Origin: Winogradskyella vincentii
GTDB taxonomy: Bacteria; Bacteroidota; Bacteroidia; Flavobacteriales; Flavobacteriaceae
Assembly: GCF_020166345.1 (NCBI RefSeq)
Contig: NZ_JAIUJS010000010.1
Location: 1 to 64,000 of the forward strand
Direction: 5' to 3'
DNA length: 64,000 bases
Shown here: positions 25,625-34,293 of the stretch, one piece after another
Numbering within the stretch: the first letter of the stretch is position 1
Layout of the letters: every line of letters starts with the position of its first letter
Notes under the pieces: model-generated
Databases searched by the model: none
What the model saw: the letters and a program-made list of their open reading frames with translations, nothing else
Told to the model about the DNA's origin: nothing
Made by a program: the position numbers and the translations under genes

Positions 25625-26413
25625 TCACCTTAAATTAATAGGAATTTCGCAAATTGGTATAGGAATCATCTTGTGTTTGTTCATCGTATTGAAGCGTTTG
25701 TAAATCTCAAATGCTTTCTTTTGTCTACCTTCAAAATCAGAGGCTGTTTTTCCTTCATCGTCCATTTTCATAGCCCATTCTAATTCTGGGTAAGAAGCAC
25801 CAATCTGGTCTTCGTCACTACGTGCATCGCCAAATAAACCATCACTTGGTGCGGCCTTCATAATGGATTCAGGTACTTCCAAATACTCGCCAATTTCATA
25901 GACTTCAGATTTTAATAAATCCGCAATAGGACTAAGGTCTACTCCACCATCACCATACTTTGTATAAAACCCTACTCCAAAATCCTCCACTTTATTACCC
26001 GTTCCAGCAACAAGCAACCCTAAAAGGCCTGCATGATAATATAACGTCGTCATCCGCAAACGTGCTCTAGTATTTGCCAAAGCCATATCTACTGTGGCTT
26101 GATTACCATCCAAACTCACTTCGGTCTTAAACTCTTCAAACACTGGTGTTAAATCCACACGAGTATCCTTTACATTTGGAAAGCGTTTTTTAAGTTGTGC
26201 AATATGTTCTTGTGCTCTGCTAACATGACTTGCAGCTTGATGAATTGGCATTTCAATACATAAAACATTTAAACCAGTTTTTGCACATAAGGTAGAGGTA
26301 ACTGCTGAGTCGATTCCGCCAGAAATACCTACGACAAAACCCTTAACATTGGCATTTGTTGCATAATCCTTTAACCAATTTACAATATGATCAACTACCT
26401 TTTCTGTATGCAT
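25625..26413 (-). CDS. nadE: NAD synthase (ammonia-dependent)
   Basis: Amidates nicotinic acid adenine dinucleotide to NAD. The 262-residue protein has the ATP pyrophosphatase P-loop SGGIDS (31-36), TGNKVEDFGVGFYTKYGDGGVD and ADLLKSEVYEIG. It has no glutaminase domain, so it uses free ammonia. It is divergent from gldB, an arrangement I recall as common in the family. Confidence 0.93.
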   Translation of the reverse strand: MHTEKVVDHIVNWLKDYATNANVKGFVVGISGGIDSAVTSTLCAKTGLNVLCIEMPIHQAASHVSRAQEHIAQLKKRFPNVKDTRVDLTPVFEEFKTEVSLDGNQATVDMALANTRARLRMTTLYYHAGLLGLLVAGTGNKVEDFGVGFYTKYGDGGVDLSPIADLLKSEVYEIGEYLEVPESIMKAAPSDGLFGDARSDEDQIGASYPELEWAMKMDDEGKTASDFEGRQKKAFEIYKRFNTMNKHKMIPIPICEIPINLR

Positions 26414-26445
26414 AATTTTTAGAATATTTTAATATAAAAGAAATG

Positions 26446-26453
26446 TACCTTTG
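26446..26453 (+). promoter_or_regulatory. gldBC promoter, -7 element
   Basis: TACCTTTG is an exact TAnnTTTG match, 36 bases before the gldB ATG at 26490. Because transcription would start near 26460, it rules out an upstream in-frame TTG at 26451 as the start of GldB. Confidence 0.65.
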
Positions 26454-26489
26454 CACAACAAAAATAACGGAAACGTGTTAGGATTAAAA

Positions 26490-27464
26490 ATGTTTTACCA
26501 AATACAAATACGATTTTACATTATTTTAATAGCAACTATGTTTTTAGCGTCCTGTAATGATGATAAAAGCATTGAAAATGAAATTTCTAAGATTGAAATT
26601 GATTATACCATTGAACGTTTTGATAAAGCATTTTACAACGCCAAGTCTAAAGACTTACCAAACTTAAAACAGACGTTTCCATTCTTGTTTTCAAAACAAA
26701 TACCAGATTCGATTTGGGAAAAGAGAATGAACGATACACTTCAAAAAAGTTTATTGTTAGAAGTTAATAAGAAGTTTCCAGATATAAAGGTTGTGAAAAA
26801 CGAACTGACAGGACTCTTTCAACACTTAAAGTATTACGATAAAACCTTTAAGATACCGCGTGTTATTACTCTAACAAATGACGTAGCCTACAGAGATAAG
26901 ACAATTGTAACTGATTCCATTACACTAATTGCTCTTGATAATTTTTTAGGTGCAGACCACGAATTTTACCAAAACATTCCAAGATACCTTGCAAGTAATA
27001 TGGAGAGAGAGCAAATTGCCGTAGATATTGCAAATGGTTATGCAGAGAAATATGTTTATCAAACTAATAGAATGACGCTATTAGATGAAATGATTTATTA
27101 TGGTAAACTACTATACTTTAAGGATATAGTGATTCCATTTAAATCAGATGCTGAGAAAATAGGATACACTGAAGAGCAGTTAAGTTGGGCAGAAGCTAAT
27201 GAAGGCCCAATATGGAGCTATTTTGTAGAAAAAGAACTATTGTATAGTACTGATAGTAAGTTACCTGCACGTTTTATTATGGATGCGCCCTTTTCAAAAT
27301 TCTATTTAGAATTAGATAGGGAATCACCTGGAAGATTAGGTCAGTATATTGGTTGGCAAATAGTTAGGGCATATGCTGATAAGACTGAATTGTCAGTATT
27401 TGATATTATGCAAACTGAACCTGAAGAAATTTTTAGAAAATCAAGATTTAAACCAAAAAAATAA
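26490..27464 (+). CDS. gldB: Gliding motility lipoprotein GldB
   Basis: Lipoprotein required for gliding in F. johnsoniae. The 324-residue protein has a signal ending in FLASC (Cys22). The body contains IERFDKAFYNAKSKDLP, FPFLFSKQIPD, MIYYGKLLYFKD, APFSKFYLELDRESPGRLG and WQIVRAYADK, which match my memory of GldB closely. The family is remotely related to M28/DUF2268-type zinc protease folds, but no intact HExxH is seen. It directly abuts gldC (stop and start adjacent). The start is chosen from the promoter position and the signal peptide. Confidence 0.92.
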   Translation: MFYQIQIRFYIILIATMFLASCNDDKSIENEISKIEIDYTIERFDKAFYNAKSKDLPNLKQTFPFLFSKQIPDSIWEKRMNDTLQKSLLLEVNKKFPDIKVVKNELTGLFQHLKYYDKTFKIPRVITLTNDVAYRDKTIVTDSITLIALDNFLGADHEFYQNIPRYLASNMEREQIAVDIANGYAEKYVYQTNRMTLLDEMIYYGKLLYFKDIVIPFKSDAEKIGYTEEQLSWAEANEGPIWSYFVEKELLYSTDSKLPARFIMDAPFSKFYLELDRESPGRLGQYIGWQIVRAYADKTELSVFDIMQTEPEEIFRKSRFKPKK

Positions 27465-27802
27465 TGGCAAATACCTTAAAAAGTAAAATTGAACTTAATG
27501 TAGAGCTAGATGAAAATCGTGTGCCAGAAAAACTGAATTGGTCGGCACAGGATGGTGGTATTGATAATGAAGAGGCAAAGGCAATTATGCTCTCGGTTTG
27601 GGATAGCAATGCGCAAGAGACTTTAAAAATAGACTTATGGACTAAGGACATGCCTGTTGATGAGATGAAATTATTTTTTCATCAGACCTTAGTTACAATG
27701 AGCGATACCTTTATGCGTGCTACACATGATGAAAAAATGACTGCAACCATGAAAGATTTTTGCGATTATTTCGCGGAAAAATTAGAGTTAAAAAAGAATT
27801 AA
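27464..27802 (+). CDS. gldC: Gliding motility protein GldC
   Basis: A 112-residue soluble protein that begins at the last base of the gldB stop (TAATG). It contains KLNWSAQDGGIDN, AIMLSVWDSNAQETLKIDLWTKDMPVDEMKLFF and a C-terminal DFCDYFAEKL segment, all typical of GldC. In F. johnsoniae loss of GldC weakens but does not abolish gliding. It is cytoplasmic, with no signal peptide. It converges with the next gene with no gap. Confidence 0.92.
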   Translation: MANTLKSKIELNVELDENRVPEKLNWSAQDGGIDNEEAKAIMLSVWDSNAQETLKIDLWTKDMPVDEMKLFFHQTLVTMSDTFMRATHDEKMTATMKDFCDYFAEKLELKKN

Positions 27803-28597
27803 TTATTCTATCATTGAGTCCCTCTCAGTGTCGTAATATGGTATTGTATTGAAAGACTCAGCGCTTTCAGCATTAGCGTATTCGGGATTTATTCTTTTAA
27901 ATCTCATAAACTTGCTAGTATCATAAACTTCCCAAATAGTTAAGGCATTAAACTTCCCTAAACGTGTTTTCATGTCTAACTTATTTTGAGCAATCATCTT
28001 GTCAACAACTTTTTTATCACCTATGCGATTAATTGTTCTTCCGCTGTTACCATTTTGTATTTTACAAATTATCCAATAACCAGTAACTATAGGTGCTTTT
28101 TTAGGTTCAACTTCGATGATTTTACCATTTGCAACAGCTAAACCGTCAAATGATTCATAAGACTTAGATCCTGAGTTGCTAGACAAAGTCGTATTAGATT
28201 CTTTAGTTGTTTCTAAAACTTTTGCAGTTGTTGCATCATTAATAGTATTAGTATTTATTTTGGTAGATGCTAATATGGGTTCATGTCTTAAAAGTGTAAG
28301 TATAATTAATTTATCACTTAGCTTTACTTCAGTTGTAAATCTGCCTAAAGGAATATCTTTTAGCGGAATTGAAGCCTTGTTGTTTCTTATTGAAATTCGT
28401 TTTTCAAATTTGTTATTAAAAAATGAAACAGAGAATATGGTTCTCTCCCCTTCAAGAAGTAAGGTGTCACCAGATTTGTTCAATGAATGTTTTAATTCAT
28501 TAGCTCTGTAGTTTATGTTTTTTAATAACGTGGAGTTTTGACCATACATAAATGCAGTCAAAAGCAATAACAAAATTGTGTTCGTAGTTTTTTTCAT
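27803..28597 (-). CDS. Secreted protein of unknown function, paralog A
   Basis: 264 residues with a signal peptide (to about 19, AFMYGQ). It has an N-terminal beta-type domain (KNINYRANELKHSLNKSGD, then LPLGRF-like and LIILTLLRHE) and a C-terminal module containing YWIICKIQNG, KMIAQNKLDMKTRLGKFNALTIWEVYDTSKFM and an ending ESFNTIPYYD. The same two modules with the same order occur in the gene at 31464-32387, so these are paralogs. A low-conservation linker separates the modules. I do not recognise the family. The gene has no operon partner; it converges with gldC. Confidence 0.75.
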   Translation of the reverse strand: MKKTTNTILLLLLTAFMYGQNSTLLKNINYRANELKHSLNKSGDTLLLEGERTIFSVSFFNNKFEKRISIRNNKASIPLKDIPLGRFTTEVKLSDKLIILTLLRHEPILASTKINTNTINDATTAKVLETTKESNTTLSSNSGSKSYESFDGLAVANGKIIEVEPKKAPIVTGYWIICKIQNGNSGRTINRIGDKKVVDKMIAQNKLDMKTRLGKFNALTIWEVYDTSKFMRFKRINPEYANAESAESFNTIPYYDTERDSMIE

Positions 28598-28793
28598 AAG
28601 TAGGTGTGTTGAGGGGGCAACCTAAAGCTAAAATATTTAGCCATAGTTGAAAATTATGAGATAAAACTATATACTACATTTGTAGTTGCATCAATATGTA
28701 GATAATATGCAAAATTTAAGGTTAATTTACATCAACAGCCGATATATGGTAAAAAATAGGGTATAAAAAATTAAGGTAAATTCAGTCTTTATA

Positions 28794-29248
28794 TTAAAAT
28801 TCTCCAGAAAATGTATCAGTTAAATAATTCTCAAAATTAGGTTTTTCGGTATTCTTTAAAACGTATTTGGTCCATGCAATCCGTTCGTGATTTATTACTT
28901 CTAATTCCCATATACATGGTGCTAAACATTGCCGGAAATTTTTTCGAAATGGCTTAGATTATCGTAATCACTTTTAAAAATTAAAGTATTGAGCATGTTT
29001 TTACCAACCCACCAATTAATTAATGAGAAAATACCTTCTGTACCTGCATGTAGAATTAAAAATCCAATGTTTTCATGGTCTGAATTAAAACCATTATTGG
29101 TTTTTAGCCATTCAGACAATTGTGATTTTACATGGTCGTAGAATTTAGAGTGATTAAATTCACTTTCTTTAGAAATGGTGTAGATTTTTATTTTCCAACC
29201 ATCAGTACTAATCAATTCTTTAAATTCTATGTTCCGTTTTTTGTACAT
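28794..29248 (-). pseudogene. Frameshifted conserved hypothetical gene
   Basis: The first frame starts at 29248 and stops at 28922 after 108 codons. The next frame continues without a stop to TAA at 28794-28796, reading QCLAPCIWELEVINHERIAW and on to FENYLTDTFSGEF. Adding a single A to the run of six A's around 28938-28943 (coding strand) joins the halves as HFEKNFRQCLAPCIWELE, a 151-residue protein. The product has no signal peptide and no motif I recognise. It is either a real recent inactivation or a homopolymer sequencing error. Confidence 0.72.
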
Positions 29249-29293
29249 TTTATTTCTACTTAATCACCCGATTAATTAATCATTTTGAAGTTC

Positions 29294-31015
29294 TTAGTTT
29301 GAAGAATCATAAACTACTTTACCTCCAAAGATTGTCATTGAAATCTTTGTATCTAGGATGTCTCCTTCATCTACAGTCATTAAATCTTGATTGTAAATGG
29401 TAAAATCAGCCAATTTTCCAACTGAAATGGAACCTTTTATATCTTCTTCAAAAGCACCATAAGCGGCATCTAATGTATATGATTTCAAAGCTTGCTCTCG
29501 TGTCATTTTTTGTTCAGGTTCATAACCACCTTCTGGTAAACCTTTTAGGGTTTTTCTACTCACACTTGCGTAAAAACTTGCAATTGGATTCAAAGGTTCT
29601 ACAGGAACATCTGTGCCATTTACAATTGGAACACCACTTTGCAATAATGTTTGCCACATATAAGCGCCTTCTTTAATTCTTTTTTCACCAAGTCTATCGA
29701 TTGCCCATGGTCTATCTGAAGACATATGTACAGCTTGCATTGCTGGGATTACATGTAATTCTGCAAATCGAGGTATGTCTTCAGGGTGTAAATGTTGAGC
29801 GTGTTCAATTCTAAATCTATGGTCCTTTGAAGACTCGGGATATTTGTTAAGTGCTATTTCATAACGATCTAAAATCTCACGATTTGCTCTATCTCCAATA
29901 GCATGTGAGCAGACTTGAAAGCCATGTACCAAACCATTTAGAGCAGTTTTCTTTACAAATTCCATAGGCAAAGTTTCATGACCGAAGTGATCTGGTCTAT
30001 CTGAATATGGCTCTAATAACCATGCGCCTCTTGATCCTAATGCACCATCACAGTTGAGTTTCACAGATCTAATGGTAAAAAGATTATCTTGATCTATCAT
30101 AGTTCCTTTTTCAAACCATTCATTCAATAAATCTCCATCCCAACCTGTTAACATGGCATAAATGCGTGTTTCCATTTTACCTTCAGCCTTCATTTTATTG
30201 TAGAGCTCAATGGTTTCTCTTGGGATACCTGCATCATGAAAGCTGGTAATTCCGTTTTTATGACATGCTTCAACAGCTAAATCGAAGGCCTTAATATCAG
30301 ATTCTGGAGTTCTTTCAGGTATGTGCTGAGTAATCAAAGACTGAGCACGTTCATTAAATACGCCAGTTGGTTTGCCAGAAGCGTCAACTAATACTTCGCC
30401 TCCTTCAACCTCATATTCCTTAACACCATCAATTGATAAATTGATTAAACCTGCGATTTCCATTGCCTTTTCATTAGCAAAACCAGCATGACCACTGGCA
30501 TGCCTTAGATAAACTGGATTGTCTGGAGAAACTTCACTCAATAAATGATGAGTTTGAAATCCATGTACTGTTTCTGCAGGCATACTGTCCCATTTACTTT
30601 GATGCCAGCCTCTACCCGTAATCCACTCACCTGGTTTTGCCAATTTTACACGTTCCGCAACAGCATCTACAATAGCTTGGTAACTTGTTGTATTCATAAG
30701 GTCAAGGTTCAGTTCATTATAACCTAAGCCCATAAAATGACCATGACCTTCTATTAAACCAGGAGTCATTGTCTTACCTTCTAAATCTATAAGTTTTGTG
30801 TCTTTACCTTTAAATTCTTCGGCTTCCTCAAGACTACCAGTAAATATAATTTTATCGTCTTTTGTTGCAATTGCTTCAACAGTAACTAATGAATCAACTG
30901 TATATATGGTTCCTCCAAAAATTAGCATTGTAGCTTTTTGTGAATTATCTTTAGAACAAGACCAAGCAATTAAACAAATAATTAATAATGAAATAGAAAT
31001 TTTTCGTGTTGACAT
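29294..31015 (-). CDS. Amidohydrolase-family (YtcJ-like) lipoprotein
   Basis: 573 residues from the ATG at 31015; a longer frame to 31102 exists, but the 29 extra residues precede a proper lipoprotein signal (LIAWSC, Cys20). The amidohydrolase-3 pattern is seen: LIFGGTIYTVDS at the start, TPGLIEGHGHF with the metal-binding HxH, GRGWHQSKW, FHDAGIP, VHGFQVCSHAIGDRANREILD, RIEHAQHL and a final NGTDVPVEPLNP with the catalytic Asp. Such enzymes hydrolyse amides or N-formimidoyl groups; the substrate is unknown. It is an exported, membrane-anchored form. Confidence 0.88.
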   Translation of the reverse strand: MSTRKISISLLIICLIAWSCSKDNSQKATMLIFGGTIYTVDSLVTVEAIATKDDKIIFTGSLEEAEEFKGKDTKLIDLEGKTMTPGLIEGHGHFMGLGYNELNLDLMNTTSYQAIVDAVAERVKLAKPGEWITGRGWHQSKWDSMPAETVHGFQTHHLLSEVSPDNPVYLRHASGHAGFANEKAMEIAGLINLSIDGVKEYEVEGGEVLVDASGKPTGVFNERAQSLITQHIPERTPESDIKAFDLAVEACHKNGITSFHDAGIPRETIELYNKMKAEGKMETRIYAMLTGWDGDLLNEWFEKGTMIDQDNLFTIRSVKLNCDGALGSRGAWLLEPYSDRPDHFGHETLPMEFVKKTALNGLVHGFQVCSHAIGDRANREILDRYEIALNKYPESSKDHRFRIEHAQHLHPEDIPRFAELHVIPAMQAVHMSSDRPWAIDRLGEKRIKEGAYMWQTLLQSGVPIVNGTDVPVEPLNPIASFYASVSRKTLKGLPEGGYEPEQKMTREQALKSYTLDAAYGAFEEDIKGSISVGKLADFTIYNQDLMTVDEGDILDTKISMTIFGGKVVYDSSN

Positions 31016-31085
31016 TTTTAGAATTTTTTGAGATCCTGAAGTTACGATTTTCGGAAATATAATTTGAAAATTAAATCCTTGTACT

Positions 31086-31432
31086 TTATCGATAATGTTC
31101 AAGATTAAATTTTAAGGCGAGTTCAATCCAATATTCTAAATCCTCATCCATATCAAAACCATCAGGTGTTATAAAAATGAACCCCTTCATTGGTCTGCCT
31201 GTGAAATCCATTGGCAGGCATTCTGGCTTTTCAATAACTTCAGAATAAGCAGACTCTCCTATTTTCAGCATTAGTAAGCTGTCTCCATATTTTTTATCAC
31301 ATGAGTCCCTCAACACATTTTATTGTTAACCATAAAAACCAATCCACCCATCATTTTTTTACTTAGAAATGGAACCCTTTTAGATTTAATAATATTATGC
31401 ATTCTTTCTCCTATATGTTCATCATATGCCAT
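31086..31432 (-). pseudogene. Frameshifted TfoX N-terminal-family gene
   Basis: The frame from ATG 31432 reads MAYDEHIGERMHNIIKSKR and KKMMGGLVFMVNNKMC before a TGA at about 31315. The neighbouring frame then continues with CDKKYGDSLLMLKIG, CLPMDFTGRPMKGF and DLEYWIELALKF to a stop at 31086. Together they give a complete TfoX/Sxy N-terminal domain protein of about 115 residues, broken by one missing base near 31315. Family members are small helper or regulatory proteins; only the name links them to competence. It may be a real pseudogene or a sequencing error. Confidence 0.82.
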
Positions 31433-31463
31433 ATTATTGAATGATATAGTCTAAGTAAATAAA

Positions 31464-32387
31464 TTAGCGTGAGGTTTTTGATTTTCTCGTTTGGTAATAC
31501 GGAACAGGGTTAAAATATTGTGACGATTCTGAAGAAGAAGCATAATTTCTGTTGAGTAACTGTTCTTTCATAAATTTACTTGTGTCATAAACTTCCCATA
31601 TTGTCAATTTGTTATTTCTACCTCTGGCCGTTTTGATTTCGGCTTTGTTTTGTGAAATAAGATCAGCAATTAAATCGCCTGATACTATTTTTTTAGTTTT
31701 ATATGAACTATTACCTGTATTTATTTCTATTTCAATCCAATACTTTTTATTAGACCTTTCAGATGGTTTCTTTAATCTTGTATTTAGAAGTGCCGATGGG
31801 CTATAATTATATCCTCTAATGTTATTATCTGTCTGAGTAGTATTTATTTTAATATCAGTCTCTTCATTTTTAATATCTGCAAGTTGCTCTTCATTTTTAA
31901 AATTTAAATCTTCAGCTTCGGATTCATTTGGTTGTTGAGTTGATTCCGCAATTTTAATCGGTTCCGCATAGGAAGCCATGTCTTGAGGTATGTTGTCTGT
32001 TTCTATAGAAGTGATACTTATACTTTTTAAAGGAGCATCAGATAACATCATAGTTTCACCTACTGCTTCATGCCTTATTAATGTCATTATTATTCGCCTA
32101 TCGCTTAAGACTACTTCTGTAATATATTTCCCTTGTGGTAAATCATTTATGGCAACCTTAGTTTTATATCTATTAATAGACATTTTTTTTTCATAAAAGC
32201 TATTGTAAATCTCAACTTGATAAATAGTCTGTTTGCTTTCTAGAAGTAATGAATCTCCATCTTGATTTAAATCATGTTTTAATTCTTTTGCTCGGAAGTT
32301 TACGTTTTTAATAAGACTAGATTTTTGGCCATAAGAGACTAAAATGCTAAACAAAAAAAGAATCACTAAAAAGTTTTTAGACATCAC
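31464..32387 (-). CDS. Secreted protein of unknown function, paralog B
   Basis: 307 residues with a signal peptide (to about 20, LVSYGQ). The N-terminal module (KNVNFRAKELKHDLNQDGD, LPQGKYITEVVLSDRRII, TLIRHE) and the C-terminal module (KYWIEIEINTGNS, LISQNKAEIKTARGRNNKL, TIWEVYDTSKFM, FNPVPYY) repeat those of the gene at 27803-28597. The linker (about 120-205) is longer and acidic. The fixed motif TIWEVYDTSKFM is almost identical in both. I do not recognise the family. ATG codons at 32387 and 32384 are both possible starts. Confidence 0.75.
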   Translation of the reverse strand: MMSKNFLVILFLFSILVSYGQKSSLIKNVNFRAKELKHDLNQDGDSLLLESKQTIYQVEIYNSFYEKKMSINRYKTKVAINDLPQGKYITEVVLSDRRIIMTLIRHEAVGETMMLSDAPLKSISITSIETDNIPQDMASYAEPIKIAESTQQPNESEAEDLNFKNEEQLADIKNEETDIKINTTQTDNNIRGYNYSPSALLNTRLKKPSERSNKKYWIEIEINTGNSSYKTKKIVSGDLIADLISQNKAEIKTARGRNNKLTIWEVYDTSKFMKEQLLNRNYASSSESSQYFNPVPYYQTRKSKTSR

Positions 32388-32601
32388 AATTGATCTAATG
32401 GATTAAAACAAAGCTATTGTGAGACTTGAGGGATTTTTAGCCTGATTTGAATAAATATAGAATTTCATTACCACTAAAACAAAGCATCAGTGTTTTGTTA
32501 ATTGATTAATAGTTAAAGTGTGGAATAAATTAGTTGAAGTGTAAATCTAATTTGAATTAAAAAGTATCGGTTTTGATTCACTTTATTTTATAAATTAGCT
32601 T

Positions 32602-33222
32602 ATGCGAAAAATTCTATTTGGAGTTGTAATAACACTTATTGTTTTATTTACTTTTAAATATTGCGGTAATAAAAATGAGGATAAAATAACTCTGCAAGAG
32701 AATACTTCACTCCTTGAAAAGCAGATAAAAAATATAGGCAAACTCGTAGTGACTGAAGGTCATTTTAGCGAAGTATTTACCTATAAAAATTCTCAGACTT
32801 ATTTTGGTGATTTATTGGAGGCAAAAAAACAAGCAATTGTAATTGTAAATGCAGATGTTACAGTAAGCTATGATTTATCCCAGATTGAATACAGTATTGA
32901 TGCTGATAAAAAAACACTTGTTATAAAAAGTGTACCAAAGGAAGAATTAAATATTAATCCAGATCTCGAATATTATGATATTCAAGCTGATTTTTTAAAT
33001 CAGTTTGAAGCTAAGGATTATAATGAAATCAAGGAAATTGTCAAGAGCTCATTAATGAAAAAAATTGAGAATTCAGAATTAAAAACTAATGCTAAGAATA
33101 GATTGATAAGTGAGCTTTCTAAATTTTATATACTCACCAATTCAATGGGCTGGACTCTTCAATATAATGAGGAAACTATTAATTCAATCGAGGGACTTAA
33201 CAACTTGGGTATAAAACTTTAA
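32602..33222 (+). CDS. DUF4230-family membrane-anchored protein
   Basis: 206 residues. One N-terminal membrane helix (about 4-20) is followed by a periplasmic domain with LVVTEGHFSEVFTYKNS, AIVIVNADVTVSYDLSQI, and a helical C-terminal region ending GWTLQYN. This order is that of DUF4230 proteins, which in other bacteria are single-pass envelope proteins without a known role. Monocistronic; convergent with the rhodanese gene 11 bases away. Confidence 0.75.
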   Translation: MRKILFGVVITLIVLFTFKYCGNKNEDKITLQENTSLLEKQIKNIGKLVVTEGHFSEVFTYKNSQTYFGDLLEAKKQAIVIVNADVTVSYDLSQIEYSIDADKKTLVIKSVPKEELNINPDLEYYDIQADFLNQFEAKDYNEIKEIVKSSLMKKIENSELKTNAKNRLISELSKFYILTNSMGWTLQYNEETINSIEGLNNLGIKL

Positions 33223-33233
33223 TTTAAATAAGA

Positions 33234-33545
33234 TTAGCTAAAAATAGCATTCCTAACTTTTGAAATTCCTCCACCATTAATGGCATCAACGCCATTTTGC
33301 TTTAGGAATCGAGTTGCACTCGAAGATCTTGCGCCACTGGCACAATATACAACTACAGGTTTATTTGTTTTCTTAATTTCGTCTACACGATAGTTTAGTT
33401 CTTGTAGAGGTATATTTAAAGCCGTTTTAATATGGTTTGTATTAAACTCCCTTTCAGTTCTTACATCTAGATAAATTGCACCTTTAGCTATATATTCTGT
33501 AAGTTGACTTGTTGATTGTCCGAATAGTGTGCTTAAAATTCCCAT
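33234..33545 (-). CDS. Rhodanese-like domain protein
   Basis: 103 residues from the ATG at 33545 (MGILSTLFG; an upstream ATG would add six residues). Single rhodanese domain: YLDVRTEREF, HIKTALNIPL, and the active-site loop VVVYCASGARSS with the persulfide-forming Cys, then INGGG. Probably a cytoplasmic sulfurtransferase or sulfide carrier. The active-site Cys is intact, so it is not merely a structural rhodanese. Confidence 0.9.
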   Translation of the reverse strand: MGILSTLFGQSTSQLTEYIAKGAIYLDVRTEREFNTNHIKTALNIPLQELNYRVDEIKKTNKPVVVYCASGARSSSATRFLKQNGVDAINGGGISKVRNAIFS

Positions 33546-33650
33546 GTTGTAATTTTTTGTCAAATATGAGAACTTCCAAGTGCTTTGAACGTAACTAATG
33601 TTACATGAGGGATTTATAAAAAATAATTTTCACTTAATTTCGCTAATGAA

Positions 33651-34226
33651 ATGAAGAATAAAATAGAATCTCGAAAAGAGGAAATCATAAGGGTAGCTGC
33701 TAAACTTTTTAAGGAAAAAGGATATAGTGCAGTTACGATGCGAGATATTGCAAAAACTATGGGTATTAAAGCAGCCAGTCTGTATAACCATATAAATTCC
33801 AAGCAAGATATTCTTAAGGCTATTATCATTTCTCTTGCTGAAAAATTCACGGCTGGTATGCTAGAAATTAAAGGTTCCGGCGAATCTTGTATCAATAAAT
33901 TAAAAGCCATTATTAAGCTTCATGTAACATTATCTAGTCAGAATATTTATGGAATGGCATCTCTAAACAACGATTGGATGCATTTAGAGGAACAAATGCC
34001 TTACTACATTAAGTTGCGATCAGAGTATGAGGATGATTTTAAGAATATTCTAGAGCATGGTATTGGTGAGGGTGAGCTAATAAATGTAAAACCAGATGTA
34101 ATGATGTTTTCCATTCTAACAACACTACGTTCACTCTATTTATGGATACCAAAAAAAGAGGATATTGATCTCAATGATCTAACAGAAAATCTAAGCCAGA
34201 TTTTACTAGATGGTATTAACAAATAG
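33651..34226 (+). CDS. TetR-family regulator of the phenylacetate operon
   Basis: 191 residues. The N-terminal helix-turn-helix is clear (about 8-54: KEEIIRVAAKLFKEKGYSAVTMRDIAKTMGIKAASLYNHINSKQDIL). The C-terminal ligand domain has no fixed motif. It lies 67 bases upstream of paaE in the same direction, and a perfect 20-bp palindrome sits in between at the promoter. By analogy with PaaR of other bacteria, it probably represses the operon until phenylacetyl-CoA binds. The effector is inferred. Confidence 0.85.
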   Translation: MKNKIESRKEEIIRVAAKLFKEKGYSAVTMRDIAKTMGIKAASLYNHINSKQDILKAIIISLAEKFTAGMLEIKGSGESCINKLKAIIKLHVTLSSQNIYGMASLNNDWMHLEEQMPYYIKLRSEYEDDFKNILEHGIGEGELINVKPDVMMFSILTTLRSLYLWIPKKEDIDLNDLTENLSQILLDGINK

Positions 34227-34242
34227 TTTAGATATTATTTTT

Positions 34243-34250
34243 TAACTTTG
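34243..34250 (+). promoter_or_regulatory. paa operon promoter, -7 element
   Basis: TAACTTTG is an exact TAnnTTTG match. Transcription would begin at about 34257, the first base of the palindromic operator. No good -33 TTG is seen. Confidence 0.6.
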
Positions 34251-34255
34251 TTCAC

Positions 34256-34275
34256 TAACTAACAGTTGTTAGTTA
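34256..34275. promoter_or_regulatory. Palindromic operator of the TetR regulator
   Basis: TAACTAACAGTTGTTAGTTA: two perfect 9-bp arms with a GT centre. The length and symmetry suit a TetR dimer. It covers the expected transcription start just after the -7 element and lies 18 bases before the paaE ATG, a position where binding would block transcription. Confidence 0.7.
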
Positions 34276-34293
34276 AAATTTAGAACAAAGTTT

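Noticed and set aside
33591-33604. GTAACTAATGTTAC as a second TetR operator
   Set aside because: Only part of the operator sequence is shared and the spacing differs, so it is kept only as a side remark and not listed as a site.
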